Shown here: positions 23,289 through 26,343 of the stretch, one piece after another
Layout of the letters: each line of letters starts with the position of its first letter
Numbering within the stretch: the stretch's first letter is position 1
Assembly (NCBI GenBank): GCA_002423425.1
Contig: DIWC01000055.1
Coordinates: 1 to 26,343 of the forward strand
DNA from: Peptococcaceae bacterium UBA6116
GTDB taxonomy: Bacteria > Bacillota > Desulfitobacteriia > Desulfitobacteriales > Syntrophobotulaceae
Direction: 5' to 3'
Length of the DNA stretch: 26,343 bases
Notes under the pieces: generated by a model
Told to the model about the DNA's origin: nothing
The model's input: the letters and a program-made list of their open reading frames with translations, nothing else
Database searches by the model: none
Position numbers and translations under genes: made by a program

Positions 23289-23319
23289 GGGATTATTATT
23301 TAATCCCTTTCTATTTTTC
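23289..23319 (+). terminator. Rho-independent terminator
   Basis: GGGATT (23289-23294) pairs with AATCCC (23302-23307) around ATTATTT, followed by TTTCTATTTTT. It ends the unit of the 118-residue hypothetical gene. Confidence 0.65.
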
Positions 23320-23467
23320 CATATAAACTTACGTATTATGTAGAAAAAAAAGATTGTTTAAAATGGCTTAAAAAAACAATCATAGCTGGCAAAATAATAA
23401 ATATTGTAATAATATAAAATTAAATACAAAATCTAAATCAAACAAAAAATAAATATAGGTGAAATTG

Positions 23468-23890
23468 ATGAAAGTTGGAATATTGTCGGACACCCATATT
23501 CGTAAAGGCCGTACCCTTCCACTTTTTGTATGGGATACTCTTTCTGATGTTGATATTATTTTGCATGCGGGAGACATTGTTACAAAAAGCCTTCTTGAAG
23601 ATTTAAAAATAGGGATGACACATGGCTGCCACGGCGGAGGAAAGAATACTCCTGAAAAGGCTTATAATGTTTTTAGAGAGGATAATGTGAACCTTATTGT
23701 CTTTGGTCATAGTCATGCTCCTTATAAAAGCTTTATAAACGGAGTATTATTATTTAACCCCGGTTCGCCAACCGAGAGGAGAGGGCAAGAACATTATTCT
23801 TTGGGAATATTAACCGTTGAAGGGGATGTCTTTGATGTCCAGCATTTATTTTTTAAAGGATCTCCTTACCTTAGTAATTATATTAAATAG
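23468..23890 (+). CDS. YfcE/MJ0936-like phosphodiesterase with internal deletion
   Basis: A 140-residue calcineurin-like phosphoesterase of the YfcE type. Present are ILSDTH (Asp8, His10), HAGDIV (Asp36), MTHGC (His52), FGHSH and NPGSPTERR. The block between HAGDIV and the THG motif, normally some 35 residues longer and holding the metal-binding GNxD, is absent: SLLEDLK runs straight into IGMTHG. The frame is kept, so this is an in-frame loss at about 23600-23612, and activity is doubtful because GNxD supplies a bridging metal ligand. ATG 23468 is preferred over GTG 23459 because AGGTGA at 23457-23462 precedes it. Confidence 0.8.
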   Translation: MKVGILSDTHIRKGRTLPLFVWDTLSDVDIILHAGDIVTKSLLEDLKIGMTHGCHGGGKNTPEKAYNVFREDNVNLIVFGHSHAPYKSFINGVLLFNPGSPTERRGQEHYSLGILTVEGDVFDVQHLFFKGSPYLSNYIK

Positions 23891-23974
23891 GAGATCCGCC
23901 GCACTCAAACTATGAGTACACATTACTTTGGTTTGAAGACGGTACTTTGATTATAGATACGAGGAAATAATTAA

Positions 23975-24571
23975 ATGAAATTTCGCCATAACAAAATTAA
24001 AAGAGAGCATAGTATTATCCAAGGAGTCCTGGATTGGCTCGAGGATCTTAGCAAGAACCGCCAAGTAGAAGATATTATTCCGGGAGTAATCGATGTGACC
24101 CATTCCAAAGAACGGGGAGTCTTTTACCAATATGAAACTACTACCGGATGCAAATTGCTTATGAAAAGCGGAGGATCAATTCAGGAGGCATTTGTTGTGA
24201 CCAAAAATCCTCAGGCGGTTCAGACCTGGGCTGCAAAAGTTATGGACGAAATAAACTTACTGCAGTCGGCCCTGGATGGTAATTCGCAAGTAATTTCTGA
24301 GCAAGATGAACAACAACTAAACAATTCTAGATCGCGTACCTTGAAGAAGCTAAAAAATAACGCACAAGAGACCTTTAATCCTCCTTTTATAAGGGATAAT
24401 TTATTGGCGGGAATAAAAGAGGAATATGAATTAGTAGAAATCAATCAAGGTTTAAGAGACTCCTTAGTGGAGAGCTTCGCCAGCATGGCTGATTTTGAAA
24501 ATCCCAAATTGGAAGACGCCCTAGAACCGTCTGTCCGGCAAGCATTGAGAAAACATTATAATCAAGATTAA
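23975..24571 (+). CDS. DUF2103-like conserved protein
   Basis: A 198-residue soluble protein. The N-terminal KFRHNKIKREHSIIQGVLDW and the later VEDIIPGVIDVTHSKERGVF followed by LLMKSGGSIQEAFVVTKNPQ resemble DUF2103, described as a predicted metal-binding family, although few obvious ligand residues (two His near the start, one Cys in TTGCKLL) remain. The second half is charged and helical, and appears additional to the core domain. AGGAAA precedes the ATG. A frameshifted yccF follows by 26 nt. The family call is from memory of the pattern and moderately sure. Confidence 0.6.
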   Translation: MKFRHNKIKREHSIIQGVLDWLEDLSKNRQVEDIIPGVIDVTHSKERGVFYQYETTTGCKLLMKSGGSIQEAFVVTKNPQAVQTWAAKVMDEINLLQSALDGNSQVISEQDEQQLNNSRSRTLKKLKNNAQETFNPPFIRDNLLAGIKEEYELVEINQGLRDSLVESFASMADFENPKLEDALEPSVRQALRKHYNQD

Positions 24572-24597
24572 GAGAATATCTAAAATGGGGGACTGTA

Positions 24598-24787
24598 ATG
24601 AATTTTATCGGAAATGTTATTTGGTTAGTGTTTGGTGGCATTATCGGGGCAAATCTTATGGTTTATTACAGGGCTGATATTATGTATAACAATAATTGGG
24701 ATACCTTTTGGGCTTCAGCATTTTAAATTTGCACAGCTGGCACTTATTCCGCTGGCACTTATTCCGTTTGGGGCTAGAATAATTTGA
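24598..24787 (+). pseudogene. yccF: YccF-family membrane protein, frameshifted, with 15-bp tandem duplication
   Basis: The start MNFIGNVIWLVFGGIIGA is the usual YccF opening. From about 24640-24660 the coding sense moves to the next frame, giving ILWFITGLILCITIIGIPFG, then QHFKFAQLALIP and FGARII, ending at TGA 24785-24787; the original frame stops at TAA after NNNWDTFW. This is the family's two-helix pattern with a single shift. In addition CTGGCACTTATTCCG is repeated in tandem (24737-24751, 24752-24766), doubling the LALIP unit. YccF proteins are small inner-membrane proteins of unknown function. A sequencing indel at GGGG (24646-24649) could explain the shift but not the duplication. Confidence 0.85.
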
Positions 24788-24789
24788 AA

Positions 24790-26085
24790 TTACGGTTTTC
24801 CGCGGTTTTTATCCGTTCCTTTGCCGGAAGACTCATAAAACTTAATTCCTTTGGCCTCTTCGGGCAGGTAGTCTTGTTTTACCCAGTTCCCGGGATAAGA
24901 GTGAGGATAGAGATATTGTGATCCATGACCAAAATTTTTTGCCCCTGGATAATGGGCATCCCGTAAATGGGATGGAACCGGTCCAACTTTTGTCTTGCGG
25001 ACATGCTCCATGGCCTGGTCAATCGCCATTACTACGCTATTGCTTTTGGGTGCTGTGGAAATCGCCAGCACGGCCTGAGCCATAGGGATTCGAGCTTCCG
25101 GCAGACCTACCCATTCTAAAGCGTTGGCAGCGGCATGAGCCTGGAGCATAGCCGTTGGATCTGCCAAACCTACGTCTTCTGAAGCATGCACAAGAATTCT
25201 GCGCATAATAAAGCGTGGATCTTCCCCTGATTCCAACAGCACGGCGAGCCAGTAAAGCGCAGCATCAGGGTCGGAACCCCTCATACTTTTAATCATGGCG
25301 GAAATGATGTCGTAGTGGTTATCCCCGCCTTTATCAAAGCGGAAGTGCCTTTCTTGAATAGATTCTTTAGCTGTTTCCAAATCAATTTTTCTAATGCTGG
25401 TTTGAGGTGAAGTTGTTAGTACCGCTAATTCCAAAGCATTTAAAGCACGGCGCAGATCCCCTGCGGCATGGTCAATCCAGTGTTGGAAAGCTTCAGGATA
25501 TATTTCGGTCCGGTAATTTCCTAATCCGCGTTCCTTATCTTCCAAGGCCTTTTCCAGACCAATACGTATTTCTTGGTCGGAAAGCAAGCTTAAACGAAAA
25601 ATTGTGGACCGGCTTAGTAAAGCAGAATTTATCTCAAAATAAGGATTTTCAGTGGTGGCTCCGATAAAAGTTATTATTCCCCGTTCAATTGGCGGCAGAA
25701 GAACATCTTGTTGTCCTTTGTTAAAGCGATGGACCTCATCACAAAAGACTAATGTTTTCTGGGTATAATGGTGGAGTCTTTCCTGAGCTTTTTCCAGAAT
25801 TTCTCTAATTTCCTTGACTCCCGAGGAGACAGCATTGATACGTACAAAGTGAGACGTTGTCTTATTGGCTATTACTTGAGCTAAAGATGTTTTTCCTGTA
25901 CCGGGAGGTCCATAAAGAATCAGGGAAGATACCCGATCGGCTTCTATGGCTCGCCGCAGGAGCTTGCCCGGACCTAAGATCTCCTCTTGTCCGATAAACT
26001 CATCTATGGTTCGGGGGCGCATTCTATCCGCCAAGGGGGCTGTCTTATTGGAATCAAAAGTTGCGGAAAAAAGATCCATCTCCAT
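24790..26085 (-). CDS. rarA: Replication-associated recombination protein A (RarA/MgsA), AAA+ ATPase
   Basis: A 431-residue AAA+ ATPase that acts at stalled replication forks and resembles clamp-loader subunits. Residues 17-37 (PLADRMRPRTIDEFIGQEEI) are typical of the family opening, Walker A is GPPGTGKT at 59-66, Walker B is LVFCDEVHRF with Asp116 and Glu117, and GATTENPYFEINSALLSRS holds sensor 1 and the Arg finger. The C-terminal tetramerisation part includes GSDPDAALYW, EDPRFIMRRI and NSVVMAIDQA. The frame runs further up to 26142, but ATG 26085 is chosen since AAAGGAAA lies 6 nt before it. The stop is two bases from the end of the yccF remnant. Confidence 0.96.
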   Translation of the reverse strand: MEMDLFSATFDSNKTAPLADRMRPRTIDEFIGQEEILGPGKLLRRAIEADRVSSLILYGPPGTGKTSLAQVIANKTTSHFVRINAVSSGVKEIREILEKAQERLHHYTQKTLVFCDEVHRFNKGQQDVLLPPIERGIITFIGATTENPYFEINSALLSRSTIFRLSLLSDQEIRIGLEKALEDKERGLGNYRTEIYPEAFQHWIDHAAGDLRRALNALELAVLTTSPQTSIRKIDLETAKESIQERHFRFDKGGDNHYDIISAMIKSMRGSDPDAALYWLAVLLESGEDPRFIMRRILVHASEDVGLADPTAMLQAHAAANALEWVGLPEARIPMAQAVLAISTAPKSNSVVMAIDQAMEHVRKTKVGPVPSHLRDAHYPGAKNFGHGSQYLYPHSYPGNWVKQDYLPEEAKGIKFYESSGKGTDKNRGKP

Positions 26086-26173
26086 AATAGATTTCCTTTC
26101 AATTTTAGATTCACAAGTATTTATCTGAAAATTAAGTAACAAGAACTTTCCTAAGAGAGCAAGTTAAGCGGAA

Positions 26174-26290
26174 TTAGCGTCAATGAACGCTAACAGCGTT
26201 GCCATGGATGGCAAGGAGCTGCGACTTGCAGAATGACAGGAGGGTTTTGGAGTGTTAGCTTTTCGTTAAGTGAATAGCGAATGAAGCGGT
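26174..26290 (-). other. Hairpin-rich leader or repeat element upstream of rarA
   Basis: Several palindromes lie close together: TTAGCGT (26174-26180) with ACGCTAA (26187-26193), overlapping AACGCT-AAC-AGCGTT (26186-26200); TTGCCAT-GG-ATGGCAA (26199-26214); CTGC-GACTT-GCAG (26219-26231); and GCTAAC (26189-26194) with GTTAGC (26254-26259). No protein frame covers it. It could be a structured 5' leader of rarA, a small RNA, or a dispersed repeat. Confidence 0.5.
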
Positions 26291-26319
26291 TGCGAACGGG
26301 TGAAAGTTTTTGTAACTTT

Positions 26320-26328
26320 ATTATACCA
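26320..26328 (-). promoter_or_regulatory. Possible extended -10 promoter upstream of rarA
   Basis: On the minus strand the sequence reads TCTGGTATAATAAAG, an extended -10 (TGG-TATAAT), identical over nine bases to the site before ung. The -35 position falls at or beyond the window edge. Use of this site would give rarA a leader of about 225 nt that contains all the hairpins. Confidence 0.45.
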
Positions 26329-26343
26329 GAATTTGTACATATT

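Noticed and set aside
23887..23964. Short frame ending in LLWFEDGTLIIDTRK between the phosphoesterase and the DUF2103-like gene
   Set aside because: It reads like a protein C-terminus, but there is no start and it is under 30 codons; too little to call a remnant.

Overview
The window looks like a piece of chromosome from a spore-forming, low-to-mid-GC Firmicute, most likely a clostridial Peptococcaceae member of the Desulfitobacterium/Dehalobacter/Desulfosporosinus kind. The grounds are strong AGGAGG-type ribosome binding sites, an alpha/beta-type spore protein gene (5660-5806), a clostridial-style thiSFGHE operon, and housekeeping genes (uvrC, ung, rarA, mscL, a class I DAHP synthase). The genus is inferred. 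No tRNA, rRNA, CRISPR array, complete insertion sequence or prophage was seen.

Layout. 1-1150: a decayed lytic-transglycosylase tail, an AT-rich orphan gene, a 21-bp perfect palindrome and a terminator-like hairpin. 1152-4536: the tightly packed thiamine-thiazole operon thiS-thiF-thiG-thiH-thiE, with no visible TPP riboswitch. 4628-5950: a Lys-rich miniprotein, a DUF1232 remnant, mscL with an added zinc ribbon, and a short spore protein. 6022-7177 (minus): a UbiA-family prenyltransferase followed by a broken glycosyltransferase. 7799-10984: a 1061-aa protein that looks like a fused but catalytically degenerate YhaO/SbcD-YhaN pair. 11234-14402: an acyl-CoA ligase fragment, a DAHP synthase, a small unknown gene, a toxin (MazF/PemK) remnant and an intact metallophosphoesterase overlapping it tail to tail, then a possible frameshifted two-helix membrane protein. 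14403-18269: a DUF401 permease, a secreted lipoprotein serpin and an MFS exporter. 18495-19138: a nitrilase fragment abutting an XRE-regulator fragment. 19144-21675 (minus): uvrC and ung, a DNA repair pair. 21778-24787: small conserved genes, a YdcZ-type transporter, a YfcE-like phosphoesterase with an internal deletion, a DUF2103-like gene and a frameshifted yccF. 24790-26085 (minus): rarA, preceded by a long hairpin-rich leader.

Two themes stand out. First, gene decay: at least eight broken or truncated genes are scattered between intact housekeeping genes. Second, three calcineurin-type phosphoesterases lie in the window, of which one keeps all its motifs, one has lost most of them while gaining a giant coiled coil, and one has lost its GNxD block by an in-frame deletion. 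The degenerate YhaO-YhaN-like fusion is the best candidate for undescribed biology. All assignments come from reading motifs by eye; no database search was possible.
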